Shown here: positions 42,655-57,296 of the stretch, piece by piece | Layout: every line of letters starts with the position of its first letter | Position numbering within the stretch: the first letter of the stretch is position 1 | Assembly (NCBI RefSeq): GCF_003626635.1 | Contig: NZ_RAZT01000003.1 | Location: 124,001 to 188,000 of the forward strand | Direction of reading: 5' to 3' | Source: Micromonospora musae | Lineage (GTDB): Bacteria; Actinomycetota; Actinomycetes; Mycobacteriales; Micromonosporaceae | Length of the DNA stretch: 64,000 nt | Notes under the pieces: generated by a model | The model's input: the letters and a program-made list of their open reading frames with translations, nothing else | Told to the model about the DNA's origin: nothing | Databases searched by the model: none | Made by a program: the position numbers and the translations under genes

Positions 42655-43635
42655 TCAGACCACGAGCATGTCGGGCGTGACGGCCGCTTCGGTATCCGGG
42701 ATGCCCAGGTCGCGGGCCCGCTTGTCGGCCAGCGCCAACAGCCGGCGGATCCGCCCGGCGATGGCGTCCTTCGTCAGCGGCGGGTCGGCGAGCGCGCCGA
42801 GCTCCTCCAGCGAGGCCTGGCGGTGCTCCAGTCGCAGCTGACCGGCCGAGGTGAGGTGGTTCGGGGCGTCGTCGGCGAGGATCTCCAACGCCCGGGTCAC
42901 CCGGGCCGCGGCGGCCACCGCCGCCCGGGCCGAGCGGCGCAGGTTCGCGTCGTCGAAGTTCGCCAGCCGGTTGGCGGTCGCCCGTACCTCGCGGCGGACC
43001 CGGCGCTCCTCCCAGGCGAGCACGCTGGAGTGCGCGCCGATCCGGGTGAGCAGCGCGGCGATCGCGTCGCCGTCCTTGACCACCACCCGGTCCACCCCAC
43101 GCACCTCGCGGTTCTTGGCGGTGATGCCGATCCGGCGGGCGGCGCCGACCAGGGCGAGCGCCGACTCCGGACCGGGGCAGGTGATCTCCAGGGCGCTGGA
43201 GCGCCCCGGCTCGGTCAACGAACCGTGCGCCATGAACGCCCCCCGCCAGGCGGAGACGGCGCAGCAGACGTTCGCGGCGACCACGTGCGGCGGCAGGCCG
43301 CGCACCGGACGGCCCCGTACGTCGAGCAGGCCGGTCTGCCGGGCCAGCGCCTCGCCGTCCTTCACCACCCGCACGATGAAGTGGCTGCCCTTGCGCAGGC
43401 CGCCGGAGGCGAGCACATGGATCTCGCTCGGGTAGCCGTAGACCTCGGCGATCTCCCGCCGCAGCCGACGCGCCACCGCGCCGGTGTCCAGCTCTGCCTC
43501 GACCACCACGCGACCGGAGACGATGTGCAGCCCGCCGGCGAAGCGCAGCAGGGCCGCCATCTCCGCCCGCCGACAGCAGGGTTTGGGCACGTCGACCCGA
43601 CTCAGCTCGTCCTTGACCGCAGCCGTCATCGCCAT
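42655..43635 (-). CDS. whiA: DNA-binding regulator WhiA
   Basis: A 326-residue WhiA protein, with an N-terminal domain related to LAGLIDADG endonucleases lacking catalytic residues and a C-terminal helix-turn-helix (about 235-320, with [14 protein letters not shown]). In Streptomyces it acts with WhiB to switch on sporulation septation genes. ATG 43635 follows GAGGGGAC. It is part of the conserved rapZ-yvcK-whiA order. Confidence 0.96.
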   Translation of the reverse strand: MAMTAAVKDELSRVDVPKPCCRRAEMAALLRFAGGLHIVSGRVVVEAELDTGAVARRLRREIAEVYGYPSEIHVLASGGLRKGSHFIVRVVKDGEALARQTGLLDVRGRPVRGLPPHVVAANVCCAVSAWRGAFMAHGSLTEPGRSSALEITCPGPESALALVGAARRIGITAKNREVRGVDRVVVKDGDAIAALLTRIGAHSSVLAWEERRVRREVRATANRLANFDDANLRRSARAAVAAAARVTRALEILADDAPNHLTSAGQLRLEHRQASLEELGALADPPLTKDAIAGRIRRLLALADKRARDLGIPDTEAAVTPDMLVV

Positions 43636-43689
43636 TGTGCGTCCCCTCACGGACCGGTTCCGGCGTGTCGCCGGAGATTACGTACGTGT

Positions 43690-44661
43690 CTAACGATCGG
43701 CGCCCAGGACAGGCACCAGTGCGGCGCCCAGGGCCGCTGGATCATGGCGAGGAGTGCCGTCGGTGACGGCGACGGGGGCGAGGACCAGCCGGGCACCCAG
43801 CGATTCTGCCGCACGTTCGACAGGTTCGGGGTCACCGACCGCCTTGGCGTCGGCCAGCACGTGATCCACTTTCAGCTCCGGCAGGTACCAGCGCAGCGCG
43901 GCCAGGTGATCGGCCACGGAGAGTCCGAGCGTCTCCTTCTCCGCGGCCAGGTTGAGGGTGACCAGCCGGCGGGCGGGGCTGGACACGATCGCGTCGGCCA
44001 GCCGCGGCACCAGCAGGTGCGGCAGCACACTCGTGTACCAGCTGCCCGGGCCGAAGATCAGCCAGTCGGCCGCGCCGATCGCCTCGACCGCCTCGGGGCA
44101 GGCCTCCGGCTCGCCGGGCGTCAGCCGCAGCGCCTCCACCCGCCCGGTCGCGACCGCCACCTGGTGCTGGCCGGTGAGCGTCCGTACGTCGTCGGGCCGG
44201 TCCGGGTCGGCGCCGCGCACCCGCGCCTCGATGCCCACCGGTTGGCAGGACATCGGCAGCACCCGGCCCACCGAGCCGAGCATCGCGCCGGCGTGCTCCA
44301 GCGCCGCCACCGGGTCGCCGAGCAGCTCCATCAGCCCGACCAGCACCAGGTTGCCGACGGCGTGCCCGGCCAGCCCGTCCCCCGGGCCCACGCCGGGCAC
44401 CTCGGTGAAACGGTGCTGGAAGAGCCCCGCGCTGCGCCGGGTCGCCGGATGATCGCCGGCCAGCGCGACCAGGGCCTGCCTCAGGTCCCCCGGCGGCAGG
44501 CCGCCCCGCTCGGCGCGCAGCCGACCGCTGGAGCCCCCGTCGTCACCGACCGTCACCACGGCCGTGATCTCCAGGTCCAGCTCGGGGGCGCACCGGCGCA
44601 GCGCCCGCAGCGAGGCGGAGAGGCCGTGGCCGCCGCCGAACGCCACCACCCTCGTCGTCAT
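43690..44661 (-). CDS. yvcK: YvcK/CofD-like UDP-sugar-binding regulator
   Basis: A 323-residue CofD-fold protein with GGGHGLSASLRALR at the N-terminus, GDDGGSSGRLR and the LIFGPGSWYTSVLPHL motif. YvcK-type proteins bind UDP-GlcNAc and control carbon flux and peptidoglycan precursor formation. It overlaps rapZ by 4 bp and precedes whiA by 54 bp. Confidence 0.95.
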   Translation of the reverse strand: MTTRVVAFGGGHGLSASLRALRRCAPELDLEITAVVTVGDDGGSSGRLRAERGGLPPGDLRQALVALAGDHPATRRSAGLFQHRFTEVPGVGPGDGLAGHAVGNLVLVGLMELLGDPVAALEHAGAMLGSVGRVLPMSCQPVGIEARVRGADPDRPDDVRTLTGQHQVAVATGRVEALRLTPGEPEACPEAVEAIGAADWLIFGPGSWYTSVLPHLLVPRLADAIVSSPARRLVTLNLAAEKETLGLSVADHLAALRWYLPELKVDHVLADAKAVGDPEPVERAAESLGARLVLAPVAVTDGTPRHDPAALGAALVPVLGADR

Positions 44662-45590
44662 TCCCGCCCCAGGTCCCGGTGCTGGGCGTTGGCGGCGAGC
44701 CCGGAGTGCCGCAGCCGGTCGGCCAGCTCCTCGGCGATCGCCACGCTGCGGTGCTTGCCGCCCGTGCAGCCGACCGCAACGGTCAGGTACCGCTTCCCCT
44801 CCCGTTCGAACCCGGCGGTGGTGGCGTTGACCAGGTCGGCGTACGTGGAGACGAACGCGTCCGCCCCCTCCTGGCCCAGCACGTACGCGCTGACCGCCTC
44901 CTCCCGCCCGGTGTGCTCGCGCAGTTCGGGCACCCAGTACGGGTTGGGCAGGAACCGGGCGTCCAGCACGAAGTCGGCATCCGGCGGCAGGCCGTACTTG
45001 AAGCCGAAGGAGAGCACGGTGACCCGCAGCCGCCGGGCGTCCTCGCCGCCGAAGAGCTCCTCGATGCGCCGGCGCAGCTGGTTGACGTTGAGGTGGCTGG
45101 TGTCGATGATCACGTCGGCCTGTTCGCGCGCCTCGGCCAGCAGGCCCCGCTCGACGGCGATGCCGTCGGCCAGCCGCCCGTCGCCCTGCAGCGGGTGCGA
45201 GCGGCGGACGCTCTCGAACCGGCGGATCAGCACCTCGTCGTCGGCGTCGACGAAGACCACCCGGGGGGCGAAGCCCCGCTCGCCCAGCTCCCGGATGGCG
45301 CCCGCCAGGTCGGTGGAGAACGCACGTGAGCGCACGTCCAGCACCATGGCCGTCCGTCGGGCCGCCCCGCCCGCCTTGAACGCGAGCTCGGCCATGTCGA
45401 GCATGAGCGCCTGTGGAAGATTGTCGACCACGTAGTAGCCGACGTTCTCCAACGCCCGCGCCACCGTGCTACGCCCGCCGCCGGAGAGCCCGGTGACCAC
45501 CACCAGCGTGGTCTCCGACTCCGCCGGCTGCCCGCCGGCCGTCTCCGCCGAGGTGTCGGGCCGCCCCCCGGCCGTACGCGCCTCGCTCAC
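44658..45590 (-). CDS. rapZ: RapZ/YvcJ family nucleotide-binding protein
   Basis: A 310-residue P-loop protein with Walker [10 protein letters not shown], the adjacent YYVVDNLPQ and the C-terminal [16 protein letters not shown]. In enterics RapZ is an RNase adaptor; in Gram-positives YvcJ is a nucleotidase of less clear function. The N-terminal 26 residues are low-complexity. GTG 45590 is the only reasonable start. It overlaps yvcK by 4 bp. Confidence 0.94.
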   Translation of the reverse strand: MSEARTAGGRPDTSAETAGGQPAESETTLVVVTGLSGGGRSTVARALENVGYYVVDNLPQALMLDMAELAFKAGGAARRTAMVLDVRSRAFSTDLAGAIRELGERGFAPRVVFVDADDEVLIRRFESVRRSHPLQGDGRLADGIAVERGLLAEAREQADVIIDTSHLNVNQLRRRIEELFGGEDARRLRVTVLSFGFKYGLPPDADFVLDARFLPNPYWVPELREHTGREEAVSAYVLGQEGADAFVSTYADLVNATTAGFEREGKRYLTVAVGCTGGKHRSVAIAEELADRLRHSGLAANAQHRDLGRE

Positions 45591-45897
45591 CCACTACCCC
45601 CAAGCCACGACGCCGCGGCCACCGCTGGCCGCAAACGGTCAAACAGCGACTCTATCCCGCCGATTCCGCACCACCCCCTCACCGCCCCCGCGCGCGCCCA
45701 CCCCCCCTCCCCCCCCACCCCGGCCCCGCTCTCCCCCCGGTGATCAAGAGGTTTGCGTCAACCCGGGGCCGGATCCTGACGCAGACCTCTTGATCACCGA
45801 GGGTGGGGCGGCCGTGGGGGCGGGGTGGGGCGGGGTGGGGGCGGGATGGGGCGCGCGGCGGAGGGGTGGCGTCGGGGTGGGCTCGTACACTTCGCGG
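45591..45897. other. 307-bp divergent region between rapZ and recQ
   Basis: Its centre is the REP-like hairpin at 45738-45799. On the left (45660-45737) the plus strand is almost only C; on the right (45800-45890) it is almost only G, in runs of three to five. Both divergent leaders would therefore be G-rich RNA. No gene is present. Confidence 0.75.
45738..45799. repeat. REP-like palindromic element, copy 2
   Basis: Arms of 23 bp (45738-45760 and 45777-45799) pair at 22 positions around a 16-base loop; the arm starts CGGTGATCAAGAGGTTTGCG. The core GATCAAGAGGTT matches the core GATCATGAGGTT of the element at 17566-17622. Confidence 0.85.
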
Positions 45898-47745
<1,848 letters not shown>

Positions 47746-47823
47746 CCAGCGGGCTCGGCTCAGCCGTCACCGTGCCGTCTCCTACCAGGATCTCGGCGGC
47801 GGCTGCCTACCTGACCGGCGAGT

Positions 47824-49806
47824 TCACTCGGTCGTCGGCGCCTTCTCGGTCGCGCCGCCGAGCGCGGCGAGGATCGCCTCGGCGGTACGCCGGCCCACCC
47901 CCGGCACCTCGGTGATCTCCTCGACGGTGGCCGCCGAGAGCCGCTTCAGCGACCCGAAGTGCCGCAGCAGCGCCTTGCGCCGCACCTCCCCCAGCCCGGG
48001 CACCGAGTCCAGCGCCGACTGGGTCATCCGCTTGGAGCGGCGCTGCCGGTGGAAGGTGATGGCGAACCGGTGCGCCTCGTCACGCACCCGTTGCAGCAGG
48101 TAGAGCCCCTCGGAGCTGCGCGGCAGGACGACCGGGAACTCGTCGTCGGGCAGCCACACCTCCTCCAGGCGCTTGGCCAACCCGCAGAGCGCGACGTCGT
48201 CGATGCCCAGCTCGGCGAGGGCCTGCGCGGCGGCGGCGACCTGCGGCGCGCCGCCGTCGACCACCACGAGCTGCGGCGGGTAGGCGAACCGGCGGGGCCG
48301 CCCGGTCGTCGGGTCGACCAGCGCGCCGACCCGCGGCTCGCCGTCGGCCGCCGGCCCGTCCGGGGCGGCCAGGTCGTCGGCCGACTCGACGCCCGCCTCG
48401 CCGGTCTCCGCGCGGGAATCCAGGTAGCGGGCGAAGCGGCGGCGCAGCACCTCGGACATCGCGGAGAGGTCGTCGGTGGCGCCGCGGATGATGAAGCGGC
48501 GGTACTCGCTCTTGCGCGGCAGCCCGTCCTCGAAGACGACCATGCTCGCCACCACGTCGGTGCCCTGGATCTGCGAGATGTCGAAACACTCGATGCGCAG
48601 CGGCGACGTGCGCATGTCGAGCGCCTCGCTGATCTCGTCGAGCGCCTTGCTCCGGGTGGTCAGGTCACCGGCGCGACGCAGCTTGTGCCGGGCCAGGGCG
48701 TCCTTGGCGTTGCGCTCGACCGTCTCCATGAGGACGCGCTTGTCGCCGCGCTGCGGCACCCGCAGCGAGACCCGGCTGCCACGGTGGTCGGAGAGCCAGT
48801 CGGCCAGTGCCTCGGCGTCACCGGGGAGTTCGGGAACGAGCAGTTCCCGGGGCACGTCGGCCTCGCCGTGCTCGCCGCCGTAGACCTGGGTGCAGAAGTG
48901 GTGCACCAGGTCGCCGGTGGTCAGCTCCTCGGTCTTCTCGACCACCCAGCCCCGCTGGCCCCGGACCCGACCGTCACGGACGTGGAAGACCTGCACGGCC
49001 GCCTCGAGCGGGTCGTCGGCGAAGGCCACCACGTCGGCGTCCGTACCGTCGCCGAGCACGACCGTCTGCTTCTCCATCGCCCGGCGCAGCGCGGCGACGT
49101 CGTCCCGCAGCCGGGCGGCCCGCTCGAACTCCAACTGCTCGCTGGCCTCGACCATCTCGCGTTCGATCCGGCGCACCATGGTGTCCGTGCGACCGGCCAT
49201 GAAGTCGCAGAAGCCGTCGACGATCTCCCGGTGCTGCTCGGCGGAGACCTCGCCCACGCAGGGCGCCGAGCACTTGCCGATGTAGCCGAGCAGGCAGGGG
49301 CGGCCGACCTGACCGGCGCGCTTGAACACCCCGGCGGAGCAGGTACGCGCCGGGAACACCCGCAGCAGCAGGTCGAGCGTCTCGCGGATCGCCCAGGCGT
49401 GCGAGTACGGCCCGAAGTAGCGCACCCCCTTGCGCTTGGCGCCCCGCATCACCTGCAGCCGCGGATACTCCTCGTCGAGGGTGACGGCGAGGTAGGGGTA
49501 CGACTTGTCGTCCCGGTACCGGACGTTGAACCTCGGGTCGTACTGCTTGATCCAGGTGAACTCCTGCTGGAGCGCCTCCACCTCGGTGCCGACCGTGATC
49601 CAGTCCACCGACTCGGCGGTGGTCACCATCTGGCGCGTGCGCTCGTGCAGGTTCCAGAGATCACCGAAGTAGGAGTTGAGGCGGCTGCGGAGGTTCTTCG
49701 CCTTGCCGACGTAGATCACCCGGCCGGTTCCGTCGCGGAACCGGTAGACCCCCGGCGACTCCGGGATGGTGCCAGGTGCGGGGCGGTAGGTCGAGGGGTC
49801 AGCCAC
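47824..49806 (-). CDS. uvrC: excinuclease ABC subunit C
   Basis: A 660-residue nucleotide-excision-repair endonuclease: GIY-YIG domain for the 3' cut ([20 protein letters not shown] near residue 19), a UVR motif, a RNase-H-like domain for the 5' cut ([19 protein letters not shown]) and a C-terminal helix-hairpin-helix pair ([26 protein letters not shown]). It is convergent with recQ. Confidence 0.97.
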   Translation of the reverse strand: MADPSTYRPAPGTIPESPGVYRFRDGTGRVIYVGKAKNLRSRLNSYFGDLWNLHERTRQMVTTAESVDWITVGTEVEALQQEFTWIKQYDPRFNVRYRDDKSYPYLAVTLDEEYPRLQVMRGAKRKGVRYFGPYSHAWAIRETLDLLLRVFPARTCSAGVFKRAGQVGRPCLLGYIGKCSAPCVGEVSAEQHREIVDGFCDFMAGRTDTMVRRIEREMVEASEQLEFERAARLRDDVAALRRAMEKQTVVLGDGTDADVVAFADDPLEAAVQVFHVRDGRVRGQRGWVVEKTEELTTGDLVHHFCTQVYGGEHGEADVPRELLVPELPGDAEALADWLSDHRGSRVSLRVPQRGDKRVLMETVERNAKDALARHKLRRAGDLTTRSKALDEISEALDMRTSPLRIECFDISQIQGTDVVASMVVFEDGLPRKSEYRRFIIRGATDDLSAMSEVLRRRFARYLDSRAETGEAGVESADDLAAPDGPAADGEPRVGALVDPTTGRPRRFAYPPQLVVVDGGAPQVAAAAQALAELGIDDVALCGLAKRLEEVWLPDDEFPVVLPRSSEGLYLLQRVRDEAHRFAITFHRQRRSKRMTQSALDSVPGLGEVRRKALLRHFGSLKRLSAATVEEITEVPGVGRRTAEAILAALGGATEKAPTTE

Positions 49807-49939
49807 GGCTGCAAGCCTAGTCCGGGGTACCGACAGGGCCTCGGCGCGGCGCGGGCGGCCGCGAATCCCACGATGGCCCGGGAGGCCGGAAATCAGCGTC
49901 GCCGCGACTCCCCGACCTCCCGGCCCTCGACAACTCGGA

Positions 49940-50431
49940 TCAGGCGAACGAGATCTGGTCGCCGACGACCTTCACCGGCTTGGCGGGCAGCGGCCTGGTG
50001 GCCGGGCCGGCCTTGACCGAGCCGTCCTCGATCGAGAACTTGCTGCCGTGGCAGGTGCAGTTGATCGTGCCGCCGTCGACGTTCGACACCGGGCAGCCCT
50101 GGTGGGTGCAGATCGGGTCGAAGCCCTTGAACTGCCCGGCGGCGGGCTGGGTGATGACCACGCCCTGGGCGGCGAGCACCTTGCCGCCGCCGACCGGCAC
50201 GTCGGCGGTGGTGGCCAGCGACTGCGAGCCCTGCCGGTCGCCGCCGCCCGCGTCCCCGGTGCTCGGCACGGCCGGCCCGCCGCTGGTGGGCTGCTGCCCG
50301 CTCGCGCCGTCGCCCGCGTCGTTCCCGCCACAGGCCGTCAGGACCACGGCCGCCCCGACCGCGCCGGCGCCGGCGAGCAGCGCCCGCCGCGTCTGCGTGC
50401 CCGGACCGGTCAACTCCTGATGGTCACTCAT
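49940..50431 (-). CDS. exported Rieske 2Fe-2S lipoprotein
   Basis: A 163-residue secreted protein. A Tat signal ([10 protein letters not shown]) runs into a lipobox-like LTAC at residue 33-36, so it is likely a lipid-anchored Tat substrate. A linker rich in Gly, Ser and Asp is followed by a Rieske domain with CTHQGCPV and CTCHGSKF ligands. Its redox partner is unknown; it is a single gene between uvrC and uvrA. Confidence 0.92.
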   Translation of the reverse strand: MSDHQELTGPGTQTRRALLAGAGAVGAAVVLTACGGNDAGDGASGQQPTSGGPAVPSTGDAGGGDRQGSQSLATTADVPVGGGKVLAAQGVVITQPAAGQFKGFDPICTHQGCPVSNVDGGTINCTCHGSKFSIEDGSVKAGPATRPLPAKPVKVVGDQISFA

Positions 50432-50618
50432 GCCTTGCCCTTCTCTCGGCTGCTGCGGCTCGTCCCGACCCCCGCGGCCACACCTTTTTCACACGTCCAA
50501 CTGTGCCCGACGGTTCACTCTCAGCGTGCCGGAACCGCCCGCCGGCTGATCATCCGCCCCCACCCGGGGGACCGGCTCGGAGCCGTCGCGGGCGCGCCGG
50601 CCGGCGCGCGAGAAACGT

Positions 50619-50649
50619 CGACAGCCGGGCGGGACACGCCCGGCTGTCG
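50619..50649 (-). terminator. hairpin terminator after uvrA
   Basis: A perfect 12-bp stem CGACAGCCGGGC (50619-50630 with 50638-50649) with a 7-base loop, 14 bp past the uvrA stop; on the minus strand it is followed by ACGTTTCTCG, a weak T tract. Confidence 0.75.
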
Positions 50650-50662
50650 AGTAGGCGGCTCG

Positions 50663-53605
<2,943 letters not shown>

Positions 53606-53915
53606 GGTCCGTGTACTCCCGGGTGAAGAAGATGAGGCGGATCTGTCCGCTCGGAGGCGATTCTGAGCGGTTGTGTGGGCGCAGAAATACGCCTCGGCAA
53701 CTCTAGCCCCGAGGTACGACAATTCTCCGCGCCCGCACATTCCCCCAGCTCAACCCGGTCCGCCGCCCACCCGAGGGCACCCCGGCAGTCACCCGCGCGG
53801 ACGCCCAGCCGGGCGGCCCGGCGACCGACCCCGCGGACCACCCCCCGCCCCGGCCGGGCGACCGCGGATCACTCCCCTGACCGGCCGGACGACCGGGAGA
53901 TCAACCGGCCGGGGT
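53606..53915. other. 310-bp intergenic region, uvrA promoter side
   Basis: The uvrA leader and its promoter should be in the AT-richer part near 53640-53740. The rest (53750-53915) is GC-rich with repeated CGACCGGCCGG-like words, following the rsgA stop on the same strand. I looked for a GAAC-N4-GTTC type SOS box and saw no convincing one. Confidence 0.5.
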
Positions 53916-54995
53916 TCAGAAACCGCCAGGTGCGGGCGGCCGGCTCGGTCGGCTCGGCCGCCGACGCGCGCCCCGCCAGCCGCCGCGCCGTTCGGCGGCG
54001 AGCCGCGTCTCCCGCCGCCGCGTCTCGAAGGCCACCTCCCGCTGCAGCCGACGCCAGCTCTCCCAGCGCCGGGCCGTCAACTCGCCGTTCTCCAGCGCGT
54101 CCCGCACCGCGCAGGCCGGCTCGCCGTCGTGCGCGCAGTCGGCGTACCGGCAGTCGAGCGCGAGCTCGGCGATGTCCGCGAAGGCCTGATCCAGGCCCGT
54201 CGAGCCGTCCAGCAGGCCGACCGCCCGTACGCCCGGGGTGTCGATCACCGCACCCCCGCCCGGCACCGGCACCAGCGAGCGCCACGTGGTGGTGTGCCGG
54301 CCCTTGCCGTCGACCCGACGGATCGCCTGCGTGGGCATCACCGCCGCCCCGGCGAGCGCGTTGACCAGGCTCGACTTGCCCGCCCCGGACGGACCGAGCA
54401 GGCCCAGCGTGCGCCCGGGGGCGACCTGCGCCCGTAGCGGGTCGAGGCCCGTGCCGTGCTCGGCGCTGACCGCCAGCACCGGCACGCCCGGCGCGATCGC
54501 GGCCAACTGGCGGGCGATGGCGTCCGGGTCGGCGGCCAGGTCGACCTTGGTGAGCACCACGAGCGGCCGGGCGCCGGACTCGTGGACCAGGGAGAGCAGC
54601 CGCTCGATGCGGCCGGTGTCCGGCTCGGGGTGCACCGGCTCGACCACCGCCGCGGCGTCGAGGTTGGCGGCGAGGACCTGCCCGCTGGCGTCCTTGCCCG
54701 CGGTGCGACGCACCAGCGCGGTCCGCCGGGGCAGTACGGTCTCGACGGTGCGGCGCCCGTCCGGCCAGGTGCCGACCAGCACCCAGTCACCGGCGCAGGG
54801 CAGGTTGGTCAGGTCGCGGGCGGCGGCCGCCAGCAGGGTGCCGCCCACGCTGGCCCGGACCGGTCCGTCCGGGCAGAGCACGGTGCACACGCCCCGGTCG
54901 ACGCGGGCGACCCGGCCCGGCTGGTGACCGCTGCGTCGACGGGCGCTCGCCGCCCACCCGGCGTCCCAGCCGAGGGCGGTCAGTTCGATTCTCAT
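53916..54995 (-). CDS. rsgA: RsgA-like circularly permuted GTPase
   Basis: A 359-residue GTPase with permuted motif order: G4 VLTKVD, then G1 GPSGAGKSS, then G3 DTPG. An N-terminal OB-like domain and a C-terminal zinc knuckle (CRYADCAHDGEPAC) are those of RsgA, which checks 30S subunit maturation. The basic C-terminal tail is long. It is divergent from the mycothiol-type gene. Confidence 0.92.
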   Translation of the reverse strand: MRIELTALGWDAGWAASARRRSGHQPGRVARVDRGVCTVLCPDGPVRASVGGTLLAAAARDLTNLPCAGDWVLVGTWPDGRRTVETVLPRRTALVRRTAGKDASGQVLAANLDAAAVVEPVHPEPDTGRIERLLSLVHESGARPLVVLTKVDLAADPDAIARQLAAIAPGVPVLAVSAEHGTGLDPLRAQVAPGRTLGLLGPSGAGKSSLVNALAGAAVMPTQAIRRVDGKGRHTTTWRSLVPVPGGGAVIDTPGVRAVGLLDGSTGLDQAFADIAELALDCRYADCAHDGEPACAVRDALENGELTARRWESWRRLQREVAFETRRRETRLAAERRGGWRGARRRPSRPSRPPAPGGF

Positions 54996-55172
54996 GGCAT
55001 CCTCATCGGTGTCGAAGGTGATGGTGGATCACGCGTGGCGAGGATCGGCATCGGCCCTCACCTCCTCCCGATCGATCCGGTGCCGCGTCGTCGCCGACGG
55101 TAGGTGGCGCGGCGACGCGCCGAAAGCCATTTCCCCGGCGACGCCGTGCCGCGCTACCGCTAGGGTCGGAAC

Positions 55173-55889
55173 GTGACCACGGACCCGCTGCTGCTGACCG
55201 GCGAGGTGCAGGCCTCGACCGCGCGGCTGCTGGGCACCGCCGCCGTCTTCGACGAGGCCGGCCTGGCCGCCGCGTCACTGCTGCCGGGCTGGAGCCGCGG
55301 CCACGTCCTGGCGCACCTGGCCCGCAACGCCGACGGCTTCGTGAACCTGCTCACCGCCGCCCGCACCGGCGAGCCCCGCCCGATGTACGCCTCGCCCGCC
55401 GGCCGGGCCGCGGACATCGAGGCCGGCGCGGCCCGGCCGGCCGACGCCCACCTGGAGGACCTGCGCCGCTCGGCGGACCGGTTCGGCGAGGCGGTCGCCG
55501 CGATGCCGGCCGAGGCGTGGACCGCCACCGTCACCACTCCGGGCGGGCCGAGGGTCGCCGCCGAGCTGATCTGGTGCCGGCTGCGCGAGGTGGAGGTCCA
55601 CCACCTGGACCTGGCCGCGGGGCATCGTGCCGCGGACTGGCCCGCCGGCTTCGCGCACCGGCTGCTGCACGAGGTCGTCACCGACCTGGCCGCCCGACCG
55701 GACGCGCCGGCGATGGTGCTGCGCTTCGACGGGACCCGGCACGAGCTGGTGGTCGGCGAGCGCGACGGCGCCCCGGTCGTCGCCGGCCCCGCCCCCGACC
55801 TCGCCGCGTGGTTGATCGGCCGGGGCAGAGGGGACCTCCTCACCGTCACCCCCGAAGGCCCCCTGCCGAACCCACCGGAATGGATGTAG
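55173..55889 (+). CDS. mycothiol-dependent maleylpyruvate isomerase-type protein
   Basis: A 238-residue DinB-fold enzyme of the MDMPI family. Metal-ligand positions lie in LPGWSRGHVLAHLARNADG and RLREVEVHHLDL, and a C-terminal MDMPI-C domain follows. The family uses mycothiol, the actinobacterial thiol, in isomerase or transferase reactions. The MBL hydrolase gene starts 7 nt after its stop, so they are probably co-transcribed and act on related thiol adducts (inference). GTG 55173 is the start. Confidence 0.88.
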   Translation: MTTDPLLLTGEVQASTARLLGTAAVFDEAGLAAASLLPGWSRGHVLAHLARNADGFVNLLTAARTGEPRPMYASPAGRAADIEAGAARPADAHLEDLRRSADRFGEAVAAMPAEAWTATVTTPGGPRVAAELIWCRLREVEVHHLDLAAGHRAADWPAGFAHRLLHEVVTDLAARPDAPAMVLRFDGTRHELVVGERDGAPVVAGPAPDLAAWLIGRGRGDLLTVTPEGPLPNPPEWM

Positions 55890-55896
55890 AGACCAG

Positions 55897-56550
55897 ATGA
55901 CCTACAGCGGAGAGGTGACCCCCGGCGGCGCGCCGGCGGTACGCGAACTCGACCGGCTCACCGTCAGCAAGTTGTCGGTCGGCCCCATGGACAACAACGC
56001 CTACCTGCTGACCTGCCGCTCGACCGGCGAGCAGCTGTTGATCGACGCGGCGAACGAGGCCCCCCGGCTGCTGGAGCTGATCGGCGACCGGGGTCTCACC
56101 GCCGTGGTCACCACCCACCAGCACATGGACCACTGGGTGGCGCTGGAGGAGGTGGCGGCCAAGACCGGCGCCCGGGCCCTGGTGCACGCCGACGACGCGG
56201 CCGGCCTGCCGATCGAGGCGGAGACGCTGACCGACGGGGACATTGTTCGGCTCGGTGACTGCGCGCTGGAGGTCATCCACCTGCGCGGGCACACGCCCGG
56301 CTCCGTCGCGCTGCTCTACCGCGACCCGGCCGGCGTCCCGCACCTCTTCACCGGCGACAGCCTCTTCCCGGGTGGGGTGGGTAACACCGACAAGGACCCG
56401 GAGCGGTTCGCCGCGTTGATCGACGACGTCGAGCGGAAGCTCTTCGACCGGTTGCCGGACGAGACCTGGTTCTATCCGGGCCACGGCAAGGACAGCACGC
56501 TCGGCGCGGAGCGGCCGGCCCTGCCCCAGTGGCGTGCCCGCGGCTGGTGA
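55897..56550 (+). CDS. MBL-fold hydrolase, glyoxalase II-like
   Basis: A 217-residue metallo-beta-lactamase-fold protein with the dinuclear metal motif THQHMDH, then GHTPGS, the bridging Asp in TGDSLF and a C-terminal PGHG. The size and motif set match glyoxalase II-like thioester hydrolases. Pairing with the MDMPI gene suggests a mycothiol conjugate or thioester as substrate. Confidence 0.9.
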   Translation: MTYSGEVTPGGAPAVRELDRLTVSKLSVGPMDNNAYLLTCRSTGEQLLIDAANEAPRLLELIGDRGLTAVVTTHQHMDHWVALEEVAAKTGARALVHADDAAGLPIEAETLTDGDIVRLGDCALEVIHLRGHTPGSVALLYRDPAGVPHLFTGDSLFPGGVGNTDKDPERFAALIDDVERKLFDRLPDETWFYPGHGKDSTLGAERPALPQWRARGW

Positions 56551-56556
56551 GCGTGC

Positions 56557-57180
56557 TCAGGCGGCCCCGTCGGCGCCGGTGAGCGCCCGCAGCCGGCGCC
56601 GCGTGCCGAGCAGCACCACCCCGGCGAGCGCCAGCCCGACCCCCATGGTCACCAGCATCGGGCTGGACTCGCCGGGCAGCAGTCCGGCCAGGGAGCGGGA
56701 GGCGGTGCCGAGCACCAGGTAGAGGCCGGCCCAGCTGGCGGCGCCGAGCGCCGCGCAGCCGATGAACCGCCGGTACGACATCCGCAGCCCGCCGGCGGCG
56801 AGCGGCAGCAACGCGTTGAGCACGGGCAGGAACGGTGCGATCAGGACCATCCGGCCGCCGCCCCGGCGCAGCACCCGTTCGGCCGCCGCCCACCGCGACT
56901 CACCGATCCAGCCGCCGACCCGGCTGCTCCGCAACCGGTCACCGTAGTGCCGGCCGGCGTAGAAGCTCAGCGACCAGCCGGCCAGGCAGCCACCGACCAC
57001 GGCGGCGAAGGTGGCCAGCCCGGTGGTGGGCCGACCCACCCCCACCGCGGCGAGAATGGCCACGTCGCCCGGGACGAGCACCCCGAGCAGCGGCACGGCG
57101 TCGAAGAGCATGACCACTCCGAGGACGCCCACCAGAAGCACGGTGGGCAACTCTCCGACCTGCGCGAACCAGTCCGCCAT
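56557..57180 (-). CDS. DedA-family membrane protein
   Basis: A 207-residue membrane protein with the DedA/VTT layout: GVLVPGDVAILAA near the N-terminus, the amphipathic central helix, and four to five membrane segments. The conserved Arg motif after RRGGGRMVLIAPFLP is altered: Asn follows (PVLNALLPLAAGG) where many members have Arg. DedA proteins flip undecaprenyl phosphate or phospholipids. It is convergent with the MBL gene (6 bp apart). Confidence 0.87.
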   Translation of the reverse strand: MADWFAQVGELPTVLLVGVLGVVMLFDAVPLLGVLVPGDVAILAAVGVGRPTTGLATFAAVVGGCLAGWSLSFYAGRHYGDRLRSSRVGGWIGESRWAAAERVLRRGGGRMVLIAPFLPVLNALLPLAAGGLRMSYRRFIGCAALGAASWAGLYLVLGTASRSLAGLLPGESSPMLVTMGVGLALAGVVLLGTRRRLRALTGADGAA

Positions 57181-57296
57181 GACCCGTACGGTATTGCCGT
57201 GCCGCCACCGGCCACATCCGGCCGGAGCCCGGAGCCCACCCCTGACTTCGGCTAGGGGTGGTCCCTGATCCGGTACGAGCCGGTGACATGTGGTGC

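Noticed and set aside
53606..53740. An SOS box upstream of uvrA
   Set aside because: No GAAC-N4-GTTC-like palindrome was seen; LexA control cannot be supported.
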